Translations under genes and position numbers: made by a program
The notes under the pieces: model-generated
What the model was told of the DNA's origin: nothing
The model's input: only the letters and a program-made list of their open reading frames with translations
The model's database searches: none
Shown: piece by piece, positions 25,165 to 33,632 of the stretch
How positions within the stretch are numbered: position 1 is the stretch's first letter
Layout of the letters: each line of letters starts with the position of its first letter
From: Clostridia bacterium
GTDB taxonomy: Bacteria > Bacillota > Clostridia > UMGS1883
DNA: 46,103 bases
Reading direction: 5' to 3'
Assembly: GCA_021202495.1 (NCBI GenBank)
Contig: JAJQCX010000066.1
Location: forward strand, 1-46,103

Positions 25165-25215
25165 TCTTCTCGGTACCTCCTAAAAAAATATTTGTACAAA
25201 GTTATCTAAAGATAC

Positions 25216-25242
25216 TTGATTTTTCCTCCATAATTGTATAAT
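25216..25242 (+). promoter_or_regulatory. Possible promoter of murC
   Basis: TTGATT (25216-25221) and TATAAT (25237-25242) on the plus strand are separated by 15 bases, shorter than optimal. The -10 is consensus. A second TATAAT at 25287-25292 has no recognisable -35. One of the two likely starts murC transcription. Confidence 0.35.
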
Positions 25243-25266
25243 ATCAAAAGAGCGGATATTTTTCAA
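25238..25266 (-). promoter_or_regulatory. Sigma-A-type promoter of spoVG
   Basis: On the minus strand TTGAAA (25266-25261) and TATTAT (25243-25238) are exactly 17 bases apart, with the start codon 74 bases downstream. It overlaps the putative murC promoter on the other strand, so spoVG and murC may compete for polymerase. A sigma-H-like AGGAAAA is present nearby but has no good -10. Confidence 0.55.
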
Positions 25267-25334
25267 TACCATTTGATAAAATTTTTTATAATCTTAATAT
25301 ATGGTGCCCCGGAAAGGGCAGAAAGGCATTCATT

Positions 25335-26732
25335 ATGGATAACAATATTTTTGTTCCCGGCTTTAAAATTCATTTCATCGGCATAGGCGGCATCAGCATG
25401 AGCGCGCTCGCGCGCATTTTGCTCGGCGACGGCTGCATTGTCACAGGCTCCGACATGCGCGCTTCCCACATCACCGCGCGTTTGGAGGAAGCGGGTGCCA
25501 AGATTACAATCGGTCATTCGGCTGACAATATCACCGACCAAAATCTCGTTGTCTACACCTCAGCCGTCAAGGAAGACAATCCGGAATATATCAGAGCCAA
25601 GGAACTCGGCATCCCTCTCGCCGAACGCGCCGAGCTTTTGGGCGCAATCATGAAGCGCTACGAAGTTCCCTTTGCAATCTCCGGCACTCACGGCAAAACG
25701 AGCACCACAGGCATGCTCTCGCAGATTTTTCTCTCTGCGGGCAAAAACCCCACCGTCACCATCGGCGGAGAGCTTGACAGCATCGGCGGCAATTTGCGCG
25801 TCGGCGGCAAAGAAATTTTCATTGCCGAAGCGTGTGAGTATCACCGCAGCTTTTTAAAGTTTTCCCCGAAAATCTCGCTCATTTTGAACATAGAAGAGGA
25901 TCATCTTGATTACTATAAGGACATCGACGACATCATTTCCGCGTTCCACGACCTTGCGCTTCTCACCCCGCCCGACGGCTTTGTCATTGCGAATATTGAC
26001 GACAAAAACGTGCAAAAGGCGCTCTGCAATGTCGATAAAAATATCGTCACATTCGCGGTCAATTCCGACGCGGATTATACCGCACGCAATATAACGCCCG
26101 ACAAGCTCGGATTTTGCGCCTACGACGTTTATAAAAAAGGCTCGCTTTTAACACATATATCTCTTTCCGTGCCCGGCGTTCACAACGTCTACGACTCTCT
26201 TGCAGCCTTTGCCGCGGCGGACGTTTCGGGCATCGACGTTGCGATAATCGATAATGCTCTTCATCAATATGTCGGCGTTCACCGCCGCTTTGAAAAGAAG
26301 GGATATTACAATAACGCCGTCTTTGTCGACGACTACGCCCATCACCCCTCCGAAATAAGGGCAACTCTCACAGCTGCGTCTAAAATGGGCTTCAACCGCG
26401 TTTTCTGCGTCTTTCAGCCCCACACCTACACACGCACAAAAGCGCTTTTTAACGACTTTGTGTCGGTTCTCACGCAGAGCCGCTTTAACATCATCGTAAC
26501 CGACATCTACGCCGCCCGCGAAAAAGACACAGGGCTTGTCAGCGCAAAGGAGCTCTCCGACGCGATAATAAATTCAATCTATATAAAAACCTTTGATGAA
26601 ATTGAAACCTATCTCAAAGAAAACGTTGCCGAGGGAGACATGGTCATCACCATGGGCGCCGGCGATGTGTATAAGATAGGCGAAAACGTAATAAATTCCG
26701 AAAGGAGCCAAAACGGATATGGAGTATATTGA
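25335..26732 (+). CDS. murC: UDP-N-acetylmuramate--L-alanine ligase
   Basis: A 465-residue Mur ligase that adds the first amino acid of the peptidoglycan stem. It shows the Rossmann-like start FIGIGGISMSALARILL, the ATP-binding SGTHGKTSTTGM (about residues 113-124), the NIEEDHLDYY metal/substrate segment, and HPSEIRATL in the C-terminal domain. The length is standard. The start is ATG 25335. It overlaps the next gene by 14 bases, which couples translation of a glycosidase to a cell-wall enzyme. Confidence 0.96.
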   Translation: MDNNIFVPGFKIHFIGIGGISMSALARILLGDGCIVTGSDMRASHITARLEEAGAKITIGHSADNITDQNLVVYTSAVKEDNPEYIRAKELGIPLAERAELLGAIMKRYEVPFAISGTHGKTSTTGMLSQIFLSAGKNPTVTIGGELDSIGGNLRVGGKEIFIAEACEYHRSFLKFSPKISLILNIEEDHLDYYKDIDDIISAFHDLALLTPPDGFVIANIDDKNVQKALCNVDKNIVTFAVNSDADYTARNITPDKLGFCAYDVYKKGSLLTHISLSVPGVHNVYDSLAAFAAADVSGIDVAIIDNALHQYVGVHRRFEKKGYYNNAVFVDDYAHHPSEIRATLTAASKMGFNRVFCVFQPHTYTRTKALFNDFVSVLTQSRFNIIVTDIYAAREKDTGLVSAKELSDAIINSIYIKTFDEIETYLKENVAEGDMVITMGAGDVYKIGENVINSERSQNGYGVY

Positions 26733-28677
26733 TCTCTCCCTCGCAAAGCTTAAAAACGTAACAAAAAACGATAACACCTACACCTTTTCCAAAAAGGGCG
26801 GCAGCCTCATCTTCGACGGTGAAAAAGGCACAATCTGCTCGCGAAAGACAAATAAGGACGAATACATCGTTTTCGATGTCACCAACCTTTCCGATTTTTC
26901 AGCCGCCGCCACTCTCTGCTTTAAGGACGACAATTCAAAGGAAGGCATCACCGTCAAGATAGGCGTTTTGCCTCACGTCAAGACAACCCTCGCCTTAAAA
27001 GAAGAAGCGGCGGAGGGCGGCACGCTCTTTTTAAAGCGCACCCTCGGAAGGCTCAAAACCGTCGTTTTGGGCGCACCTGTAAAGCTTAACTGCCTCACAT
27101 CATTTGCCTTCGGCGTCACACCTTCTCCGAACGAGATTTCGCTTATCATTCACTCGGCATATATTTCGCCCACAGAACCGGAATATCCCGTTCCCGAAGT
27201 CAAACTTGTCGACACTTTGGGTCAAAAGAAAATCACATCATGGCAGGGCAAAACAAAGGACGAAGCCGAGCTTTCGGCTTATCTCAAAAACGAGCTTCAA
27301 AAATCTCCCGCCCCGCGTGAAGGTTTTTCACCTTACGGCGGTTATCTCAAAAAAAGCTTTGCCCCCACGGGTTGGTTCGCCCTTGAAAAGGAAGGCGAAA
27401 GATGGTATCTCAAAGACCCGTTGGGATATGCATTTTTCAGCTGTGGGCTTGACTGCGTGGGCGTCGACGGTGACTGCAATTTAACAGGGATTGAAAAATT
27501 TTGCGACTATCTTCCCCCAAAGGACACCCCCGGCTGGGCGCGTTTTCGCAGAGACGAAAACACCTCCTTTTTCAGCTGGTCAAAATACAATCTCTACCGC
27601 GTTTTCGGCGACGATTGGTACGACAAATGGGCTGAAATAACAAAGCGCCGTCTTTCGGACTGGGGCTTTAACACCGTTGCCTGCTGGAGCGACGGCGAAT
27701 TTATCCGCCGATCCTCCATGCCCTATGTTCACATTCTCCGCGGCTTCCCTCGCACCGAAAAAAACATTTTCCGCGATTTCCCCGACGTTTTCTCGAATGA
27801 ATATAAGGCGCAAAGCGAAGCATGGGCGCAGCAGCTTAAAGAGCTTGCGGAAGACCAAAACATGATAGGCTACTTCATGTCGAACGAACCCAACTGGGCA
27901 TTTGTCGATAATCTCAACATCACCGCCTTCACTCTCGAACGCCCCGAGCCTTTCGCTTCGAAAAATTACATAATTGCACGGTTAAAAGAAAAATATTCGA
28001 CAATTGATTCTTTAAATTCCGCATGGCACAGCGATTTTTCATCGTTTGACGATCTTCTTTCGGGCGTCACCAATCTTTCAAAAGAAGCGCTTTCCGATCT
28101 TGATGAAATCTCCCCCGAACTCGTGCGCGAATTTATCCGCGTTCCCGCTCTCGCGCTTAAAGCGATTGACCCAAATCATCTTAACTTAGGTATGCGCTAC
28201 GCATGGCTTTCAAGCCCCGCCCTTGCCGCAGGCTGCGAATATTTTGACGTCTTTTCATTTAACTGCTACCGCCACGACCCCTATAATAGCATTGAAAACA
28301 TCGTCAAAATTGTCAATATGCCCGTTATGATTGGCGAATTTCATTTCGGCGCTCTCGACCGCGGACTTGACGCCACAGGCATCCAAGGCGTCGCCACACA
28401 AAGCGACCGCGCCAAGGCATACCGCTATTATATGCACCGCGCCGCATCCCACCCCTATTGCCTCGGCGCGCATTATTTCACTCTCAACGACCAACCCTAC
28501 CTCGGGAGATTTGACGGCGAAAATTATCAAATAGGCTTTGTCGACGTCTGCAACAGAGAATATCCCGAAATCGTAGCCGCCGCAAAACAAACCCATGAGG
28601 AAGTCTACCGCATAATTTCGGGCGACCTCGCCCCCACGACCGACAAACCTGACGAAATCGACCCAATTTGCTATTAA
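26719..28677 (+). CDS. Cytoplasmic clan GH-A glycoside hydrolase, GH50/agarase-like
   Basis: A 652-residue enzyme with no signal peptide. An N-terminal beta-sandwich-like region (about 1-185) is followed by a TIM barrel. The barrel includes GERWYLKDPLGYAFFSCGLDCV, RRLSDWGFNTVACWSD, GYFMSNEPNW with the likely acid/base E390, and MIGEFHFGALDRG with the likely nucleophile E540. The 150-residue spacing fits clan GH-A. The wording resembles GH50 beta-agarases and related GH-A galactosidases, but the substrate is uncertain and it could be another GH-A family. It has an AAAGGAG site inside murC and overlaps murC by 14 bases. A cytoplasmic location means it acts on imported oligosaccharides. Confidence 0.8.
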   Translation: MEYIDLSLAKLKNVTKNDNTYTFSKKGGSLIFDGEKGTICSRKTNKDEYIVFDVTNLSDFSAAATLCFKDDNSKEGITVKIGVLPHVKTTLALKEEAAEGGTLFLKRTLGRLKTVVLGAPVKLNCLTSFAFGVTPSPNEISLIIHSAYISPTEPEYPVPEVKLVDTLGQKKITSWQGKTKDEAELSAYLKNELQKSPAPREGFSPYGGYLKKSFAPTGWFALEKEGERWYLKDPLGYAFFSCGLDCVGVDGDCNLTGIEKFCDYLPPKDTPGWARFRRDENTSFFSWSKYNLYRVFGDDWYDKWAEITKRRLSDWGFNTVACWSDGEFIRRSSMPYVHILRGFPRTEKNIFRDFPDVFSNEYKAQSEAWAQQLKELAEDQNMIGYFMSNEPNWAFVDNLNITAFTLERPEPFASKNYIIARLKEKYSTIDSLNSAWHSDFSSFDDLLSGVTNLSKEALSDLDEISPELVREFIRVPALALKAIDPNHLNLGMRYAWLSSPALAAGCEYFDVFSFNCYRHDPYNSIENIVKIVNMPVMIGEFHFGALDRGLDATGIQGVATQSDRAKAYRYYMHRAASHPYCLGAHYFTLNDQPYLGRFDGENYQIGFVDVCNREYPEIVAAAKQTHEEVYRIISGDLAPTTDKPDEIDPICY

Positions 28678-28694
28678 ACCAAGGAGGACACAAA

Positions 28695-29312
28695 ATGCCC
28701 TTTGACTTCAAAAAAGAATACAAGGAATTTTATTTGCCAAAAGCCCAACCCCAAATTGTGACCGTTCCAAGCGCTAACTATATCGCCATCAGAGGACACG
28801 GCGACCCAAACGAGGAGGACGGAGCGTATAAAACAGCCATCGGCATACTTTATGCCGTGGCATATACTCTTAAAATGAGCTATAAAACAGACTACAAAAT
28901 AAACGGCTTTTTTGAATATGTCGTTCCTCCGCTCGAAGGCTTTTGGCATTATCCCGAAACTGCGGATAAATCCGCGTTTTGTTGGATTTCCGTAATCCGC
29001 CTGCCCGATTTTGTGACAGAAAAGGATTTTAAATGGGCGGTTGAAACGGCAGCAAAAAAGAAAAAGCTCGACTGCTCATCTGCGGAATTTCTGACAATAG
29101 ACGAGGGACTGTGCGTTCAGATTATGCACATCGGCTCCTACGACGACGAACCCAAATCAATCATCTTAATGGACGAATTCATAGTCCAAAACGGCTTTGC
29201 GGATGATTTCACCCCCACCCGCCTGCACCATGAAATCTATCTTTCCGACCCGCGCAAAACAGTTCCCGAAAAGATGAAAACAGTCCTGCGTCACCCCATC
29301 AAAAAACTGTAA
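28695..29312 (+). CDS. GyrI-like small-molecule-binding domain protein
   Basis: A 205-residue protein from ATG 28695, preferred over 28668 because AGGAGG lies at 28682-28687. The sequence matches the GyrI-like/SOUL-type small-molecule-binding family. It has PSANYIAIRGHGDPNEEDGAYKTAI near the start, LEGFWHYP, a ligand-pocket strand FCWISVIRLPDFV, and a C-terminal LHHEIYLSDPRKTVPEKMKTVLRHPI. The function in this branch is unknown; relatives bind drugs or are hydrolases. It lies 17 bases after the glycosidase gene and ends in a hairpin. Confidence 0.85.
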   Translation: MPFDFKKEYKEFYLPKAQPQIVTVPSANYIAIRGHGDPNEEDGAYKTAIGILYAVAYTLKMSYKTDYKINGFFEYVVPPLEGFWHYPETADKSAFCWISVIRLPDFVTEKDFKWAVETAAKKKKLDCSSAEFLTIDEGLCVQIMHIGSYDDEPKSIILMDEFIVQNGFADDFTPTRLHHEIYLSDPRKTVPEKMKTVLRHPIKKL

Positions 29313-29318
29313 TATAAT

Positions 29319-29346
29319 ACCCTGCCGATTTCGGCAGGGTCCTTTT
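29319..29346. terminator. Terminator between convergent GyrI-like and GH95 genes
   Basis: ACCCTGCCGA (29319-29328) is followed by TT and TCGGCAGGGT (29331-29340), then CCTTTTCTTT. The 10-bp inverted repeat, with a T-rich tail on the plus strand and a T/A-rich tail on the minus strand, separates two convergent genes. Confidence 0.8.
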
Positions 29347-29351
29347 CTTTC

Positions 29352-32300
29352 TCAATTTTCCGCTTTTTCCGCCTTTGACGCGGGCTGCATACCGTACCAT
29401 ATGTAAAGCTTTGCCGCTTCACACTCTCCCACGTCAAATTCAAGCTCGTTTTCTCCTTCAGCGACACATATCTTCGTCTGCGTTGCCCGAAGCAGCTTCC
29501 CTCCTTCGTCATACATCGCCAAATACGCCACATATTCTCCCGCTGTCCCGCTCACAACAAACGCCGCCTTGCCGTCGCTTACTCCGGAGGACACAGCCGT
29601 CAGATTATACGGATTGTAAACGTATATCTCAATTTCCGCCAAATTCAGCCTGTTGCCGTAATCCGTCGGAAAGAGCCACGCTCCATAGGAGGAAGACGTT
29701 TTGTTCACCGTTCGCACATAGCGAATGTATTTATAAGCCTTTGGCGCATCGAGCGTAAATAGCTCCTCTGCGCTCTCGTCCTTTCCGTCGGGTGCCGTAT
29801 TCATCGCGCCAATTGTTTCCCAGCTTTCGCCGTCAAACGACCCCTGCAGCTCGCAGCCCACAGCCAGCACCCAGTCCGCCCAGTAATTGCCGTCCGTCGT
29901 GCCGCCCGCGTTCTTCTGCTTTTTCACGGCAATTCTTACAACGGGGCACTCTCCGTCAAGTTCAAAGAGAAATTCTCCGTCCTCCGCCGTCGCCGCGGTT
30001 GAAACGCTGCCGTCAACGGCATTTTCCGCATTTGTCGAAATTATCTCCGCCTTTTGCGTTCCGCCCACAGTAAATGCGCTGTAAAATTCAATTTCAGCCG
30101 CCGCCATGCTGACGGCGCTCCCGTTATTGACGCTGTCAAAATAAATCATGTAATAAGTGTAGCTTTCGCCCGCCGTGTCTATCTCAATTTCCGCCGGTAT
30201 GTATTCGCCGGTTGCCGTCACGCCCGCAACCTCGCCGACCAAAACCGCGTTTGATATGTCGCCGTTCATCGGCTCATTGCTCGCGTAAATTTTCGCCCCG
30301 TTTATTCTGTTTGCAAAAGCTCCGTCGCCGTCAGCCGCCGTGTAACGACCGATGACAAACATTTTTGTTATTTTCTTCGCCCCGTCAAGCTGCGCTTCAA
30401 TGTATTTTGCGCCCGCCGTATCGGTCGAGGAATATGCCGTCGCCGCGTCGCAGTCAAAGGCAAAATCCACGCTCCAGCTTGAACTGTAAGCGTTGCTGCC
30501 GTAAGAGGCAATGACGTTTGCCTTGTAGATTGCCTCGCTCTCGCCCACAACGTTTATCAAAATTTCTCTCGAAAGCGACCCAATCTTGACGCTCATAGTC
30601 GTGCTGCCGACATTTCGCGCAGTTATTTTGCCGTTATCAACCGAGGCTATCGCAATCGCGTCGGTCGTCCACTCCGCGGCTTCGTAGGAATTTTTTAATG
30701 TTGCCGCCTCAAGTGTTATTTCTTCTCCCTGCGCCAAAGTGATAGTATCCTCCGCTTCCTCGCCGTTTAAGCTCACCACAATGCGATTTGCCTCGCCCGA
30801 AAGCGTAAAGCGCACCTCGGTGCTTTCTCCGTCATTGAGGTTAAGCAAAACATAATCACCCGACTCATCCGACAAAACTTGGGCTTCAACGCCGTCAATT
30901 TCCGCCTTTGTCCACCTTTCGCCGCAGCGCAGCTTTATTTCGTTTCCGTCCTTATTGGAGCAAATCACCGCCTCCGCGTATTTATCGTCCGTACTCCACG
31001 AAAGGCTCGTTATTTCCGCTCGCGAACGGCTCATCAGCCCCGTCACCGTGCCGCCCGTCCAGTCGCTCGGCAGCGCCGGCAGTATCTCAATTTCTCCCGT
31101 GTTTGAAAACGCAAGCGCCTCGTTCACCGCGCCCAACGTTCCAAACGCCGTATCCGTGCAATATGTGTCGTTTCTCCCGTTCGTGTCGTGATCCGTCATC
31201 ATTGATGAATAATACGCCGTCCCGTTCATCATTTTAAGCAGCGACTCCGTCATCGCGTCGCCGCGCTTTAATCTCGCCTCAACGAGCGCCTTGTGCATCC
31301 ATCCGTGCCCCGCCGTCGCGTCGCCGGTGTTGTAGCGGTTGCGGTTGTTCAGCGCAATGTTCGCCGCCTTCGCCAATTCCGTATCATCCTGCGTCTCATA
31401 TGCGGGCCACGCCACATAAAGATGGCTCAAATGCCGATGGTTGTTGTTTTCCTCATATTCCGCCATCGCCCATTCCTTCAGCGCCCCGTCCTCGTCCGTT
31501 TTGTAGTCCGAAATGCTGTTCTTTAAATTCTGCCACTTTTCAATTGCTTCTTCATACCCATCTCTTGCGACAGCCTCCTCAATCGCGCAAACCATGTCAA
31601 GCCCGTCTCTCGCCGCGGCAATGTCCATCGTCGCGTTTGCCGTCAACGTGCTCGTGTAGCCGACGGGGCTGTTTTCCGGCGAATATGTCGGGATTATTAT
31701 GTACTTTTCGCCCTCTTCAAGCTCTGTTTTGCTCTCATCGTGGCAGGCGTTGCCCTCCGCGTCCGTGTAATAGCGCGGCGTCACAATCTGCTCCCAAAAG
31801 TTCGCCTGCTTTGTCAAAAGCGGCAGCAAAATGTCCTTTTCAAGGTCGAGCCACCCTCTCTCCTTTATCGCCGCAAATTCCTCGTCGCTCAATCCGCCGT
31901 CCTCAACGCCCAGCACCTTTTGCAGATTGTCAATGCGCATATAATCGTTTATTTCAATTTGCGTATTTCCGTAGCACTGCCAATATTCATATATCGGCAG
32001 CAAGCACCAGCTTGCCCCCGCGTTCCAATATTCAAACGGGTACGAATTGTCATATTCAACGTGCATCGCCCTGTCCGCGTCCGCGTTTACGGAAATCTGT
32101 ATCGCGTCATGCATTCCGTAAGCCTTCTCCGCGTTCTCCATAAAATCGGGCGCATGGCGCAGGAAAAATGTGATATATCCGATCTGCATCTCGGTGAGGT
32201 TTCCCGTGTTCATCGCGCTCACCTGCAAATTCACATTTGCGTCAAGCGTATATATTCCGCGCCAGCCGGGGTTCCATTCGCCCGTCCACATTCCGCAAAG

Positions 32301-33608
32301 CCTCGGCGCACTCGTTCCCGAGCAGCAAACTTGGGCATACCGCGCCTGATTATACGCTCTTTCCATAAATTCATGGTTAATCCGCGTGTTGTCGCTTCTC
32401 TGCAGCGCAATTAAGCTGTCGTTGTCATATTCGGCGTATTCTTCATCGCCCTCAAGATCAAACGTCAATCGGTTAAATTCAGCGCTGTGCTTTTCCGCAG
32501 AAGGCGCAAGCGCCGCGTCATAGTCAAATTTTCCGTCCGCGGTGTATTTTTCCGCGCACTCCTTCGCTTTCTCCAAAAGAGCATCCGTCAAGTCGTAACT
32601 CTCTGCCGCCGCGAACGCCGCCATTATTTCCTCCGCGCTTGCCGTTTCGTCAAGCTCCGTCATGTCAAAGCTTCGCTCTGTCGCCGTTATTAAATAAACC
32701 GCCTCCGCATTTGTTATTTTAACGCTGTCAGAGTCTCCGATTATCATTTCCTCGTCGGATTTTTGCGAAACAATCTCCTTTTTCGCGCCGTTTCCCTCAA
32801 CGACAATTGCCGTCACGCTCGCATATCCTCCGTCGTAGAGCTCGCTTCCCTCATACACCGGATAATGCGCGGCAAGCGCGATGTAATCCGCGTTTTCCCC
32901 TACAATCTTTTTGTATCTCAAATCATGAACTTGGCTCATGCCGTTCCACGATTTGCTCATGTCCGAAATGTCGTCAATCGAAATCTCCGTGTTTATCAAA
33001 CTGCCTTCCGACGAACAGCCGATTTTTGTTATCGTCACGTTGTCCTCGCGCGAGGTGAACGTCGTCCTCACCCATTCGCCGTATTTATCGGTGTATCTCA
33101 CGCCGACTTCCGCCGTTTCGTAATTTGTCCACCTTTCGTAATTTGTATAATCATCCTCATACGCGCTCGTTATTCTCAGCTGCGCGCCCGGGTGATACGA
33201 ATAATAAAACGTCCGCGACCTCCTCACCTTGTTTCCGTCTTCGTCATAATCCCAAATTTCCCAATCATCGTTTAAATTGAAAACGTTTTCTCTCGCCTCT
33301 TCAAGCTGCTCTGTGAGCTCGTCGGGAATTTCCCTCGGCTGCGATGATGGGAAATTGAAATACATATGCTGATAAATAATCACATCCGAATACGGCGACC
33401 CGCTCGTCACAAAGCCCGTCTCGCCGTTTCCGCCGACCATTCCGTCGCGCCACGCGCGGCTCGTGTTGTCATGGCCTATCTCGGTGTAGCTTGACGCAAA
33501 ATTTCCCTTTTCGTACAAATGCTCCACTTTTGTCTCCTCCTCTGCATAAGCCCCGCCCGACGGCATAAGCATAACAGCCGCCAAGACACACGCCATAATT
33601 TTTTTCAT
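29352..33608 (-). CDS. Secreted GH95-type alpha-L-fucosidase/galactosidase with BIG2 and discoidin-like domains
   Basis: A 1418-residue exported enzyme; signal peptide residues 1-22 (MACVLAAVMLMP, cleavage near AYA-EE). The N-terminal beta-sandwich and alpha/alpha-barrel follow GH95: SRAWRDGMVGGNGETGFV near residue 55, WTGEWNPGWRGIYTLDANVNLQ, HRHLSHLYVAWPA near residue 720, GHGWMHKALVEARLKRGD, and ILPALPSDWTGGTVTGL. A BIG2-like domain (about 950-1020), a discoidin-like domain (about 1025-1180) and a second discoidin-like module (29611-30055 in DNA) follow. GH95 enzymes release alpha-1,2-fucose or galactose from plant or host glycans. It follows the beta-helix gene by 24 bases in one operon. 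Confidence 0.88.
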   Translation of the reverse strand: MKKIMACVLAAVMLMPSGGAYAEEETKVEHLYEKGNFASSYTEIGHDNTSRAWRDGMVGGNGETGFVTSGSPYSDVIIYQHMYFNFPSSQPREIPDELTEQLEEARENVFNLNDDWEIWDYDEDGNKVRRSRTFYYSYHPGAQLRITSAYEDDYTNYERWTNYETAEVGVRYTDKYGEWVRTTFTSREDNVTITKIGCSSEGSLINTEISIDDISDMSKSWNGMSQVHDLRYKKIVGENADYIALAAHYPVYEGSELYDGGYASVTAIVVEGNGAKKEIVSQKSDEEMIIGDSDSVKITNAEAVYLITATERSFDMTELDETASAEEIMAAFAAAESYDLTDALLEKAKECAEKYTADGKFDYDAALAPSAEKHSAEFNRLTFDLEGDEEYAEYDNDSLIALQRSDNTRINHEFMERAYNQARYAQVCCSGTSAPRLCGMWTGEWNPGWRGIYTLDANVNLQVSAMNTGNLTEMQIGYITFFLRHAPDFMENAEKAYGMHDAIQISVNADADRAMHVEYDNSYPFEYWNAGASWCLLPIYEYWQCYGNTQIEINDYMRIDNLQKVLGVEDGGLSDEEFAAIKERGWLDLEKDILLPLLTKQANFWEQIVTPRYYTDAEGNACHDESKTELEEGEKYIIIPTYSPENSPVGYTSTLTANATMDIAAARDGLDMVCAIEEAVARDGYEEAIEKWQNLKNSISDYKTDEDGALKEWAMAEYEENNNHRHLSHLYVAWPAYETQDDTELAKAANIALNNRNRYNTGDATAGHGWMHKALVEARLKRGDAMTESLLKMMNGTAYYSSMMTDHDTNGRNDTYCTDTAFGTLGAVNEALAFSNTGEIEILPALPSDWTGGTVTGLMSRSRAEITSLSWSTDDKYAEAVICSNKDGNEIKLRCGERWTKAEIDGVEAQVLSDESGDYVLLNLNDGESTEVRFTLSGEANRIVVSLNGEEAEDTITLAQGEEITLEAATLKNSYEAAEWTTDAIAIASVDNGKITARNVGSTTMSVKIGSLSREILINVVGESEAIYKANVIASYGSNAYSSSWSVDFAFDCDAATAYSSTDTAGAKYIEAQLDGAKKITKMFVIGRYTAADGDGAFANRINGAKIYASNEPMNGDISNAVLVGEVAGVTATGEYIPAEIEIDTAGESYTYYMIYFDSVNNGSAVSMAAAEIEFYSAFTVGGTQKAEIISTNAENAVDGSVSTAATAEDGEFLFELDGECPVVRIAVKKQKNAGGTTDGNYWADWVLAVGCELQGSFDGESWETIGAMNTAPDGKDESAEELFTLDAPKAYKYIRYVRTVNKTSSSYGAWLFPTDYGNRLNLAEIEIYVYNPYNLTAVSSGVSDGKAAFVVSGTAGEYVAYLAMYDEGGKLLRATQTKICVAEGENELEFDVGECEAAKLYIWYGMQPASKAEKAEN
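29611..30055 (-). repeat. Discoidin-like module, copy 3
   Basis: About 445 bases encoding a carbohydrate-binding-like module: ISTNAENAVDG, VAVKKQKNAGG-type strand, DWVLAVGCELQGSFDG, KYIRYVRTVNKTSS, YGAWLFPTDYGNRLNLAEIEIY. It is highly similar to the two copies in the neighbouring gene at 33912-34358 and 34381-34822. Confidence 0.85.
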
Positions 33609-33632
33609 AAATCCTCATTCCTTTCAGCCAAA

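Noticed and set aside
25165..25235. Sigma-H promoter for spoVG
   Set aside because: An AGGAAAA is present on the minus strand but no matching GAAT-type -10 at the right spacing; a sigma-A promoter fits better.
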